Shown here: in pieces, positions 1 through 7,662 of the stretch
Numbering within the stretch: the first letter of the stretch is position 1
Layout: every line of letters starts with the position of its first letter
Assembly: GCF_001704295.1 (NCBI RefSeq)
Contig: NZ_CP012334.1
Coordinates: 1,438,084 to 1,502,083, forward strand
Direction: 5' to 3'
Source: Bordetella sp. H567
GTDB lineage: Bacteria; Pseudomonadota; Gammaproteobacteria; Burkholderiales; Burkholderiaceae_B
DNA: 64,000 nucleotides
Made by a program: the position numbers and the translations under genes
The notes under the pieces: generated by a model
Seen by the model: the letters and a program-made list of their open reading frames with translations, nothing else
Told to the model about the DNA's origin: nothing
The model's database searches: none

Positions 1-1907
1 CAGGGCTCCTCGACATGCCGCGTCAGCGCCGGTGAAAGCGCGGTGCGCGCCATCGTGTGCCAGTGGTCGCGCAGGCGGCCGGTGGTCAGGCGCAGGGGAT
101 AGTTCTCGCAAACTTCTTCGGCGACGGGCACGTAGCCCACGTCGACGAAGCGGGCGCGGCCGTTGGCCGTGGCAAAGCGGCCGTCGGCGTACAGGCGCGG
201 CGTGCCACCCTGCGTGTCGCGTCGATACGGCCACTGCGGCGGGCCTTCTCGCTCCAGGATGGCATAGCTCAGGCCGCTGTAGTCCAGGTCGCGGCCGGCC
301 GTGGTCCGCGCGTGTTCGGCGAATACCTGGCTTTCATCGGCATACGCGAAATGCGCGGCCTTCGGCGGCGCGATGCGTTGCGCCAGCCGCGTGGCCACGC
401 CGGCGGCCAGGCGCCAGTCGGGCCGCGCATCGCCCGGCGGCTCGATCGCGGCACGCACGCGGCTGATCCGCCGTTCGGAGTTGGTCGTCGTGCCGTCTTT
501 CTCCGGCCAGGTCGCGGCCGGCAGCACCAGGTCGGCGTAGGCCATCGTTTCCGTGCCGGCATAGGCGTCCTGCACGATGACGAATTCGGCTTTCGCCAGC
601 GCGGCGCGCACGCGCGACTGGTCCGGTAGCGACTGCGCCGGATTGGTCGCCACGATCCACAGCGCCTTGATGCGCCCCTCCAGTACCGCGTCGAACATCT
701 CCAGCGCGGGCAGGCCGGGGGCGGCGGGAATGCTGTCCACCCCCCACAGCGCCGCGACTTCGGCACGGTCGGCCGCGCTGCCGGGGTCGCGGTGGCCGGG
801 CAGCAGGGTCGCCATGCCGCCGGCTTCGCGACCGCCCATGGCGTTGGGCTGGCCCGTCAGCGAAAACGGCCCCGCGCCCGGCTTGCCGATCTGCCCCGTG
901 GCCAGGTGCAGATGGATCAGCGCCGCGTTCTTCGCCGTTCCGCTGCTGGACTGGTTCAGGCCCATGGTGTACAGCGACAGGGCGGCCGGGGCGCGCGCGA
1001 ACCAGCGCGCCGCCTGCGCGATATCGGCGGCCGGCACGCCGCAGATCGCCGCCGCGGCGTCGGGCGTGTACGCGCGGATGCGGGCGTGCAGCGCGTCGAA
1101 ACCTTCGGTATGCCGTTCGATATAGGCGCGGTCGATCAGTGCTTCTGCGGCCATGACATGCAGCATGGCATGGAAGAGCGCGACGTCCGTGCCGGGCAGG
1201 ATGGGCAGGTGCAGGTCGGCGGCCGCCGCGGTATCGGTGCGCCGTGGGTCGGCCACGATAATGCGCATGTGCGGCCGGGCCTGGCGCGCCGCTTCCAGTC
1301 GGCGGAACAGCACGGGATGGGCGTACGCCACATTGGCGCCCGCGATGAAAACCGTGGCCGCCAGCTCCAGGTCTTCGTAGCAGGCGGGCGGCGCATCGGC
1401 GCCCAGCGTCTGCTTGTAGCCGGCCACGGCGCTCGACATGCACAGCCGCGAGTTGGTGTCAATATTGTTGGTGCCCACCAGCGCGCGCGCCAGCTTGTTG
1501 AAGACGCTGTAGTCCTCGGTCAGCAGCTGCCCCGACAGGTAGAAACCCACCGCATCGGGACCGTGGCGCGCGATGATGTCGGCCAGCCGGTCCGCCGCGA
1601 TATCCAGCGCCCGGTCCAGGCCGATGTCGGCGCGCGGTTCGCCGCGCCCCGCGCGCCATTGCGCCCTCAGCACGCGCGCCGCATCGCCGCGCACGGTATC
1701 GGCCAGCTGCATGCCCTTGCTGCACAGGCGTCCGCGGTTGGACGGATGGCTATCGTCCCCGCTGACGGCGATGACCCGGTTGTCCTGGGCCTGGACGCGT
1801 ACGCCGCAGCCGGTCCCGCAATAGCAGCAGACCGACGCGACGGTGCGCATGCCGGCGGACCGGCTGGGTGTCGCGGCGGCGCTTTCCTGGAGATACGGGG
1901 TATCCAT
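1..1907 (-). CDS. nasA: Assimilatory nitrate reductase catalytic subunit (3' end outside window)
   Basis: Molybdopterin oxidoreductase that reduces nitrate to nitrite in the cytoplasm for nitrogen assimilation. Translating the minus strand from the ATG at 1907 gives an N-terminal [4Fe-4S] motif (CCYCGTGCG, Cys27/30/34, and a fourth Cys in GRLCSKG). A TNSRLCMSS segment follows, whose Cys is the expected Mo ligand, and then the usual Mo-bisMGD stretches (GLNQSSSGT, TGQPNAMGGRE, TNPAQSLPD). About 635 codons are visible with no stop; the family is usually 700-900 residues, so the C-terminus lies beyond base 1. The start is preceded by GGAG at a reasonable distance. It is the distal visible gene of the nitrate uptake operon, 67 bp after the nasC-like gene. 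Assimilatory rather than respiratory NarG/NapA is inferred from the operon context. Confidence 0.93.
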   Translation of the reverse strand, partial: MDTPYLQESAAATPSRSAGMRTVASVCCYCGTGCGVRVQAQDNRVIAVSGDDSHPSNRGRLCSKGMQLADTVRGDAARVLRAQWRAGRGEPRADIGLDRALDIAADRLADIIARHGPDAVGFYLSGQLLTEDYSVFNKLARALVGTNNIDTNSRLCMSSAVAGYKQTLGADAPPACYEDLELAATVFIAGANVAYAHPVLFRRLEAARQARPHMRIIVADPRRTDTAAAADLHLPILPGTDVALFHAMLHVMAAEALIDRAYIERHTEGFDALHARIRAYTPDAAAAICGVPAADIAQAARWFARAPAALSLYTMGLNQSSSGTAKNAALIHLHLATGQIGKPGAGPFSLTGQPNAMGGREAGGMATLLPGHRDPGSAADRAEVAALWGVDSIPAAPGLPALEMFDAVLEGRIKALWIVATNPAQSLPDQSRVRAALAKAEFVIVQDAYAGTETMAYADLVLPAATWPEKDGTTTNSERRISRVRAAIEPPGDARPDWRLAAGVATRLAQRIAPPKAAHFAYADESQVFAEHARTTAGRDLDYSGLSYAILEREGPPQWPYRRDTQGGTPRLYADGRFATANGRARFVDVGYVPVAEEVCENYPLRLTTGRLRDHWHTMARTALSPALTRHVEEP

Positions 1908-1974
1908 CGTCAGGGCTCCACGGCGAGGCTTGCATCGCGGTCCGCCGGGATGGCGGGGCGGCGGGTGGATGTTT

Positions 1975-3198
1975 TCAAGATTCCCCCATCGCTTCCGGTT
2001 CGCCGAGCATCAGTTGGTCGCGCAGCCCCGCCAAGGCCGTGCCTTCGCGGATCAAGCGGAAATACCAGGCACCGTCCGCGGTATCGCCGTACAGGCAGGC
2101 GCCCACCAGCTTGTCGTCCTTCACGACCAGTTTCTTGTAGATGCCGTCCACGGTATCGGCCAGCGTGATGGCTTGCGTGCCGTCGCCGCCGATGAAATCG
2201 CCGGCGGAAAACACGTCGATGCCCGTCACCTTCAGCTTGGTCGACGTGATGCTGCCGGCATAGCGGCCGGTGCCGCGCAAGGCCAGGTGATTGGCCGCCA
2301 CCCGGGCCTGCTCGAACAGCGGCGCCACCAGCCCATAGGCGATGCCGCGATGGCTTACGCATTCGCCCACCGCGTAGATGAGCGGATCGTAGGTCTGCAT
2401 GGTGTCGCTGACGACGATGCCGCGATCGACGTACAGGCCGGCGCGTTCGGCCAGCGCCGTATGAGGACGGATGCCGACGGCCATGACGACCAGGTCGGCG
2501 GCGATTTCCTGGCCATCGGCGAACTGCAATCCGCGCACGCGTCCGGCCTCGTCGCCCAGGATGGCGGCGGTCTGGCGTTCCATCATGAAGTGCAACCCGC
2601 GCCCTTCCAGGCTGCGGCGCAACAGCTGGGCCGCGTGGGCATCCAGCTGGCGGTCCAGCAGGGTCGCGCCCAGATGCACCACCGAGACGTCCATCCCGCG
2701 CGTGGCCAGTCCATTGGCCGCTTCCAGGCCCAGCAGGCCACCGCCGATGACGACGGCGCGCCGGTGGGTGGCGGCGGCTTCGATCATGCGGTTGACGTCC
2801 TGGATGTCCCGGAAGGTCAGGACGCCTTGCAGGTCCTTGCCGGGAACGGGCAGGACGAAGGGGGTCGAGCCGGTGGCCAGCAGCAGCTTGTCGTAGGGCG
2901 TGACGCTGCCGTCCGCGGCCAGGACCTGGCGGCGGGCGCGGTCGATCTTCGTGACGGGGCGGTTCAGCAATAGCCGTATGCCGTGATCCGCGTACCACTG
3001 CTCATCGTTCAGCACGATGTCCCGCAGGCTCTGTTCGCCGGTCAGCACGGGCGACAGCATGATGCGGTTGTAGTTGGGATGCGGTTCGGCGCCGAACACC
3101 GTGATGTCGTACAGCTGCGGGTCCAGCGCCAATAGTTCTTCCAGGGTACGGGTGCCGGCCATGCCGTTGCCGACCACCACCAGCTTCTGCCTAGTCAT
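1975..3198 (-). CDS. nasC: FAD/NAD(P)-dependent oxidoreductase of nitrate assimilation (NasC / NirB N-terminal type)
   Basis: A 407-residue flavoprotein like the N-terminal half of NirB and like Klebsiella NasC. It is expected to pass electrons from NAD(P)H to the nitrate (or nitrite) reductase. Visible are the first Rossmann motif near the N-terminus (VVGNGMAGTRTLEEL), the NirB-type HPNYNRIMLS segment, the second dinucleotide fold VVIGGGLLGLEAANGL near residue 150, and YAVGECVSHRG near the FAD end. The protein ends without a BFD-like [2Fe-2S] or siroheme domain, so it is only the electron-input module. The ATG at 3198 has GGAG eight bases upstream. In the Klebsiella order nasFEDCBA it holds the C position; the siroheme nitrite reductase (B) is absent between it and nasA. 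Confidence 0.85.
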   Translation of the reverse strand: MTRQKLVVVGNGMAGTRTLEELLALDPQLYDITVFGAEPHPNYNRIMLSPVLTGEQSLRDIVLNDEQWYADHGIRLLLNRPVTKIDRARRQVLAADGSVTPYDKLLLATGSTPFVLPVPGKDLQGVLTFRDIQDVNRMIEAAATHRRAVVIGGGLLGLEAANGLATRGMDVSVVHLGATLLDRQLDAHAAQLLRRSLEGRGLHFMMERQTAAILGDEAGRVRGLQFADGQEIAADLVVMAVGIRPHTALAERAGLYVDRGIVVSDTMQTYDPLIYAVGECVSHRGIAYGLVAPLFEQARVAANHLALRGTGRYAGSITSTKLKVTGIDVFSAGDFIGGDGTQAITLADTVDGIYKKLVVKDDKLVGACLYGDTADGAWYFRLIREGTALAGLRDQLMLGEPEAMGES

Positions 3199-3234
3199 GC
3201 CGAGTCTCCGGGTTATCGATGCGTGCCAGCGGCA

Positions 3235-4191
3235 TCAGGCCACGTTGTGCGCCCGTACCGCTTCCAGCCGCGCGGGGGAACGGATGGCGACCGGCGATGC
3301 CGAAGCGGATGCGGACAGGGATGCCACGGATGCCACCGGTGCCACGGATTCGGATACCGCTGCCGCGGCCGCCGGCGCCGCCTCATCGGCGTGCGCCGGG
3401 GACTGCGCCGGATGTCCATAGCGGCGATGCAGGAAATCGACCACGGCGGCCCGGCAGGCCAGGTAGCGCGGGTCTTCGGCCAGGGCGACGCGGTCGCGCG
3501 GCCGGGGCAGCGGGACGTCCTGGATCTGGCCGATGGTCGCGGCGGGCCCGTTGGTCAGCATGACGACGCGATCGGACAGCAGCACGGCCTCGTCCACGTC
3601 GTGCGTGACCATCATGGTCGTGGTGCGCGTCTTGGCGACGATCTTCAGCAGCTCGTCCTGCAGATGGGCGCGCGTGAGCGCGTCCAGGGCGCCGAAGGGT
3701 TCGTCCATCAGGAGCACCTTGGGCTCGATGGCCAGGGCGCGGGCGATACCGACACGCTGCTTCATGCCGCCCGAGATCTCCCGCGGCAGTTTGCCCTGCG
3801 CGTGGGCCAGGCCCACGAGTTCCAGCGCGGCATGCGCCCGCTCCGCCAGGCGCGCCTTGCTTTCCCGGCGTCCGAATACACGCTCCACGGCCAGGTGGAC
3901 GTTCTGGAAGCAGCTCAGCCACGGCAGCAGGGAGTGGTTCTGGAACACCACCGCGCGCTCCGGGCCGGGGCCGGTGATTTCCTTTTCCGCGCACAGCAGC
4001 ACGCCGGATGTGGGTCGGGTCAGCCCGGCCACCAGGTTCAGCAGCGTGGACTTGCCGCAGCCGGAATGGCCGATCAGCGTGATGAATTCGCCTTGGGCAA
4101 CCGTCAGGTCGATATCCCGCAAGGCAACGAAGGACCCCTTGCGCGTCTGGAAGACCTGGCCCACGCTTTCGATCCGTACGAATTTTTCCAT
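3235..4191 (-). CDS. nrtD: Nitrate ABC transporter ATP-binding protein
   Basis: Energises nitrate import with the NrtB permease. Walker A is GHSGCGKST at residues 41-49, the signature is ISGGMKQR near residue 145, and Walker B is VLLMDEPF, followed by an H-loop (VTHDVDEA). The Q-loop region reads VFQNHSLLPWL, typical of the NrtD/TauB/SsuB class. A tail of about 60 residues after the ATPase core is rich in Ala, Ser and Val (from about residue 258) and looks disordered; the family usually ends near 260. The gene lies 3 bp downstream of nrtB and 36 bp upstream of the nasC-like gene, so it is surely in the same transcript. Confidence 0.92.
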   Translation of the reverse strand: MEKFVRIESVGQVFQTRKGSFVALRDIDLTVAQGEFITLIGHSGCGKSTLLNLVAGLTRPTSGVLLCAEKEITGPGPERAVVFQNHSLLPWLSCFQNVHLAVERVFGRRESKARLAERAHAALELVGLAHAQGKLPREISGGMKQRVGIARALAIEPKVLLMDEPFGALDALTRAHLQDELLKIVAKTRTTTMMVTHDVDEAVLLSDRVVMLTNGPAATIGQIQDVPLPRPRDRVALAEDPRYLACRAAVVDFLHRRYGHPAQSPAHADEAAPAAAAAVSESVAPVASVASLSASASASPVAIRSPARLEAVRAHNVA

Positions 4192-4194
4192 GGC

Positions 4195-5019
4195 TTACTC
4201 CTCGTAGGTATAGCGTTTGGCCAGCTGCATCAGCAGCGCGTCCAGCGTCAGCCCGACGATACCGATCACGAAGATCGCGATCACGATGTGCTCGACCTTG
4301 AGGTTGTTCCACTCGTCCCACAGCCAGAAGCCGATGCCCGTGCCGCCGGTCAGCATCTCGGCCGCGACGATCACCAGCCAGGCGGTGCCGATGGACAGCC
4401 GCACGCCGGTCAGCACGTGCGGCAGCGCGGCCGGCAGCAGGACGCGGCTCATGACCTTCCATTCCGACAGGTCCAGCACGCGCGCCACGTTCAGGTAGTC
4501 CTGCGGCACGCGCTGCACGCCGGCGGCCGTGTTCAGGATCATTGGCCAGATCGAACAGATGAAGATGGTCCAGATGGCCGCCGGATTGGCCGCCTTGAAC
4601 AGCAGCAGACCCAGCGGCAGCCAGGCCAGCGGCGATACGGGACGCAGCAGGCTGACGATGGGCGACACCATGGCGTTCAGCGCCTTGAAGCGGCCGATGG
4701 CAAAGCCCAGCGGAATGCCCACCAGCGCGGCCAGGCCGAAGCCCGCCGCCACGCGCAGCAGCGAGGCCAGCACGTTCCAGCCTATGCCCTGGTCGTTCGG
4801 GCCGTTGTCGTAGAAAGGGTGGGCGAACAGCACGACGGCGGCGTCCCAGGTCTTGGCCGGCGTGGGGATCGCCGGCACCAGCAGGGCGATGGTCTGCCAT
4901 ATCAGCACGAAGACGGCGAAGCCGGCGGCCGGCCCGACCACGGCGCGCAACGCGCTGTCGAAGGTATCGCGCCACGGCCAGGACGGTCGTGCGCGAGAGA
5001 GGGGAAGCGATCGGTCCAT
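4195..5019 (-). CDS. nrtB: Nitrate ABC transporter permease
   Basis: A 274-residue inner-membrane permease of the NrtB/TauC/SsuC class. Several hydrophobic segments are visible, with the EAA-loop region around residues 165-195 (sequence near LLPAALPHVLTGVRLS and GTAWLVIVAAEML), the docking site for the ATPase. The ATG at 5019 is preceded by GAGGA. It sits 10 bp after nrtA and 3 bp before nrtD. The family is shared by nitrate, taurine and sulfonate importers; nitrate is assigned from the neighbouring nitrate reductase and the NrtA-type binding protein. Confidence 0.9.
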   Translation of the reverse strand: MDRSLPLSRARPSWPWRDTFDSALRAVVGPAAGFAVFVLIWQTIALLVPAIPTPAKTWDAAVVLFAHPFYDNGPNDQGIGWNVLASLLRVAAGFGLAALVGIPLGFAIGRFKALNAMVSPIVSLLRPVSPLAWLPLGLLLFKAANPAAIWTIFICSIWPMILNTAAGVQRVPQDYLNVARVLDLSEWKVMSRVLLPAALPHVLTGVRLSIGTAWLVIVAAEMLTGGTGIGFWLWDEWNNLKVEHIVIAIFVIGIVGLTLDALLMQLAKRYTYEE

Positions 5020-5029
5020 GGCGGTGTCC

Positions 5030-6328
5030 TCAGGCCTTGATCTTGAAACCGTCCGCGTACGCGGCGGGATTGCTGCCGTCCCACGCCACGCCGTCGATCA
5101 GCGTGGAGGCGCGCATGTCGCCGGCGGGCAGCGGGACCCCGACCGCGGCGGCGGCCTGCTTGTAGACGTCGACGCGGTTGATCTGCCGAGCGACGGCCAG
5201 ATAGTCTGGATGCTCCTTCAGCAGCCCCCAGCGCTTGTGCTGCGTCAGGAACCACATGCCGTCGCTCAAATAGGGAAAATTGACGGCGCCGTCGCCATGA
5301 AAGCGCATGGGGTGCGCGTCGTCCCAGGTCTTGCCCAGGCCGTTGTCATAGCGGCCCAGCATCCGGTCGACGATCACGGCGACATCGGTGTTCACGTACG
5401 ATTTGGCGGCCACGGTTTCGGCCGTCTTGCGGCGGTTTTCCGCGGAGGCGTCTATCCATTTGCCGGCCTCGAGCACGGCGGCCGTCACCGCGCGCGCGGT
5501 ATTCGGATAGCGGGAGACGAATTCCGCCGAGCCGCCCAGGACTTTTTCCGGATGATCGGGCCAGATTTCCTGCGTGGTGACGGCCGTGTAGCCCACCTTG
5601 TCCAGGATGGCGCGCGCATTCCAGGGCTCGCCCACGCAGAAGCCGTCCATGTTGCCGATCCGCATATTGGCCACCATCTGGGGCGGAGGCACCGTGATCA
5701 CCTTGGCGTCGCGCATGGGGTTGATGCCGTTGGCGGCCAGCCAGTAGTACAGCCACATGGCATGCGTGCCGGTGGGAAAGGTCTGCGCGAAGGTGTAGTC
5801 GCGCTTCTTTTCGGTCATGACCCGCGCGAGCGATGTGCCGTCGGTGACGCCGGCATCCTTCAGTTGCTGCGATAGCGTGATGGCCTGGCCGTTCTGGTTC
5901 AGGCCCATCAGCACGGCCATGTCCTTCTTCGGGCCGCCTATGCCCAGGTGCACGCCATAGACCAGGCCGTAAAGCACGTGCGCCACATCCAGTTCGCCGT
6001 TGATGAGCTTGTCGCGTACGCCTGCCCAGGAGGCTTCTTTGGACAGGACGAACTTCACGCCGTGCTTCTTGTCCAGTCCCAGGACCGACGCCATCACCAC
6101 GGACGAACAGTCGGTCAAGGGAATAAAGCCGATCTTGACTTCCGTCTTTTCCGGCGCGTCGGTGCCCGCGGCCCAGGCGCCTGCCCGCACGCGCGGGTCG
6201 ACCATCCCGAGGATGCCCGCGCCGGCCAGCGTCCGGCTCGCCCATCTCATGATCCGGCGGCGTTGAGGGTCGGCCGGCGCGACGGCGCTGGCGTAGGCTG
6301 GATGCTGCGGAAAAGTCTTGAGCTTCAT
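5030..6328 (-). CDS. nrtA: Nitrate-binding periplasmic protein with Tat-like signal
   Basis: First gene of the nitrate operon, 432 residues, of the NrtA/CmpA/NasF solute-binding family. The N-terminus has RRRIMRW at residues 23-29 and a hydrophobic stretch ending AGAWAAG, which looks like a Tat signal. The mature part starts near KIGFIPLTDCSSVVMAS and carries the family's NGQAITLS, FPTGTHAMWLYYWLAANGINP and VGEPWNARAI stretches. It should bind nitrate in the periplasm and hand it to NrtBD. The leader upstream (6406-6533) contains a sigma-54 promoter, ANTAR hairpins and a terminator, so expression is probably attenuated. The cytosolic sensor NasS belongs to this same family; the signal peptide argues that this copy is the transporter component. 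Confidence 0.92.
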   Translation of the reverse strand: MKLKTFPQHPAYASAVAPADPQRRRIMRWASRTLAGAGILGMVDPRVRAGAWAAGTDAPEKTEVKIGFIPLTDCSSVVMASVLGLDKKHGVKFVLSKEASWAGVRDKLINGELDVAHVLYGLVYGVHLGIGGPKKDMAVLMGLNQNGQAITLSQQLKDAGVTDGTSLARVMTEKKRDYTFAQTFPTGTHAMWLYYWLAANGINPMRDAKVITVPPPQMVANMRIGNMDGFCVGEPWNARAILDKVGYTAVTTQEIWPDHPEKVLGGSAEFVSRYPNTARAVTAAVLEAGKWIDASAENRRKTAETVAAKSYVNTDVAVIVDRMLGRYDNGLGKTWDDAHPMRFHGDGAVNFPYLSDGMWFLTQHKRWGLLKEHPDYLAVARQINRVDVYKQAAAAVGVPLPAGDMRASTLIDGVAWDGSNPAAYADGFKIKA

Positions 6329-6405
6329 TCGATCATCCCAATAAGAGGCGCCCCGCGCGCCTGGAAAAGAACACGTGCACCGTCATCGGCTTGCCCTCAC
6401 GGGGC

Positions 6406-6455
6406 AAAAAAAAACGTCCCGCGCGCGCAGGGCTATCCCTGTGCGTGCGGAACGT
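6406..6455 (-). terminator. Leader terminator of the nitrate operon
   Basis: Read on the minus strand, ACGUUCCGC pairs with GCGGGACGU (9 bp including one G-U). A further inner stem with two A-C mismatches closes on the loop AUAG, and nine U follow directly. This is a strong Rho-independent terminator lying 77 nt before the nrtA start. Its 5' arm contains GUUCCG, which is also the 3' arm of the second ANTAR hairpin, so the two structures exclude each other. Confidence 0.85.
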
Positions 6456-6505
6456 CGTTGTTCCGGGCGCCGCTAGGCGGCGTATGACGGCCGCCGTTGG
6501 CCGTC
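6448..6505 (-). promoter_or_regulatory. Dual-hexaloop ANTAR antiterminator element (P1 and P2)
   Basis: Two hairpins lie on the minus-strand RNA. P1 (6505-6486) has stem GACGGCC/GGCCGUC, 7 bp, with loop AACGGC. P2 (6465-6448) has stem CGGAAC/GUUCCG, 6 bp, with loop AACGAC. Both loops are six nucleotides with A at position 1 and G at position 4, the hallmark of RNA bound by ANTAR-domain antiterminators. P2 overlaps the 5' arm of the terminator just downstream. A short third hairpin (GCCGC-CUA-GCGGC) occupies the linker. The ligand protein is presumably the divergent NasT. Confidence 0.88.
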
Positions 6506-6516
6506 GGTGTTCTCAA

Positions 6517-6533
6517 AGCAATAGATATGCCAA
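6517..6533 (-). promoter_or_regulatory. Sigma-54 promoter of the nitrate operon
   Basis: The minus strand reads TTGGCATATCTATTGCT. The -24 GG and -12 GC are spaced exactly as in the sigma-54 consensus (TGGCAC-N5-TTGCW). A start about 12 nt downstream of the GC falls near 6506, directly before hairpin P1, so the transcript would begin with the antiterminator. Confidence 0.8.
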
Positions 6534-6638
6534 TTTCCACGAGGCGGAGGCGTGGCGGCGAATAGGTATAGGAATCAAGCGCTTGTGCCCCCAGTCTGGC
6601 GTTGCGCGAGACATCCTGGAGAAGCGGTGTCCGGGTTG

Positions 6639-6655
6639 TGCGGCCAAATGGTGCA
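6639..6655. promoter_or_regulatory. Possible NtrC enhancer site
   Basis: The plus strand reads TGCGGCCAAATGGTGCA. One half-site (TGGTGCA) is perfect against the NtrC consensus TGCACCA-N3-TGGTGCA; the other matches four of seven bases. It lies about 110-130 bp upstream of the sigma-54 element, a normal enhancer distance. It is a single imperfect site, so weak on its own. Confidence 0.4.
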
Positions 6656-6841
6656 GTGCGGCGCGGCTGTGCGCCATTGCGGTGCGGAAGTCGCTATGCG
6701 TGTGCATGTCTCGGGCAAGCGCGCCCATATGCCGGCCGGCAACCGTTGCCCGAGGCGGCTACCCTGCAAGGCCCGTTGTGAACGCGCCCTTTCCAAAATG
6801 GCATGCATCTTGCATTGCTTGAGACGTGGCAGGGAGGGCAC

Positions 6842-7420
6842 ATGCTCAGGGTGATGCTTATCAAGGATGGTGAAGGACGCGTGGCCGAGCTTCGGAGCAC
6901 CCTGGAGCAAGCCGGCGTCAAGATCGTCGCGGACGTCATGCCGGCCGCCGATCTTTCCGCCCTGATCGCCCGCCATGCGCCCGACGTGGTGCTGATCGAC
7001 GCCGACGCGCCCTCGCGCGACACGCTGGAGGGCGTCTGCGTCGCCAGCGCGCACGGCGACCGTCCCGTCGTCATGTTCACGGAAAGCAATGACCGCCAGG
7101 CCATGCGGGCGGCGCTGCAGGCCGGCGTGGCCGCGTATGTCGTCGGCGAGGTGCCCGCGTCCCGCATCCGCAGCCTGCTGGACGTGGCCATCGAGCGCTA
7201 CGCCGTGGATCGCGCGCGCCGCGAGGAATTGACCGAGGCGCGCCAGCGCCTGGCCGAGCGTCAGTGGGTGGACAAGGCCAAGGGCCTGCTCATGTCGCTG
7301 CGCGGGGTCTCGGAAGACGAGGCGTATCGCCTGCTGCGCGACCATGCCATGAAAAACCAGCAGCGCATAGGCGAAGTCGCCCGGGCGATGGTCCAAGCCG
7401 CGGGTTGGCTGAAGGGCTGA
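6842..7420 (+). CDS. nasT: ANTAR-domain transcription antiterminator (NasT type)
   Basis: A 192-residue cytosolic RNA-binding regulator. Residues 1-115 look like a receiver-type fold (VVLIDAD with a candidate Asp53) lacking the full acidic pocket. Residues about 130-188 form an ANTAR domain (QWVDKAKGLLMSLRGVSEDEAYRLLRDHAM and what follows). It is expected to bind paired hexaloop hairpins and prevent leader termination; such hairpins lie in the divergent nrtA leader. The ATG at 6842 is chosen over an in-frame ATG at 6803 because AGGGAGG lies just before it and the receiver fold begins there. NasT is normally held by the nitrate sensor NasS, but no nasS is present in this window. Confidence 0.88.
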   Translation: MLRVMLIKDGEGRVAELRSTLEQAGVKIVADVMPAADLSALIARHAPDVVLIDADAPSRDTLEGVCVASAHGDRPVVMFTESNDRQAMRAALQAGVAAYVVGEVPASRIRSLLDVAIERYAVDRARREELTEARQRLAERQWVDKAKGLLMSLRGVSEDEAYRLLRDHAMKNQQRIGEVARAMVQAAGWLKG

Positions 7421-7662
7421 GGCGACTACGCCGCCCCGCTCGTCAAAACACGCTTTGGATCCACGCGTGGCCGATTTGAGGCCCTGGGTCCGTCGAGGGC
7501 GTGGACAGACCTATTGATCCGGGAACTCAATTGCGGCGGAGTGCTTTGTCACTTTGCGGGCTTATCTGCGATGGAATATGCTCTCGCGAGATCTGCGATG
7601 GTTGACGATGGATGGCGTGCTCGACTCGCCACGCAGCCCTTTAGAACATAAGCGACACAGCG

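Noticed and set aside
792-2168. A long plus-strand open frame (458 codons) across the nitrate reductase gene
   Set aside because: It lies antisense to a continuous molybdopterin enzyme frame with clear motifs, and its sequence is Arg/Gly/Gln/His-rich without family likeness, the usual shadow of GC-rich DNA.
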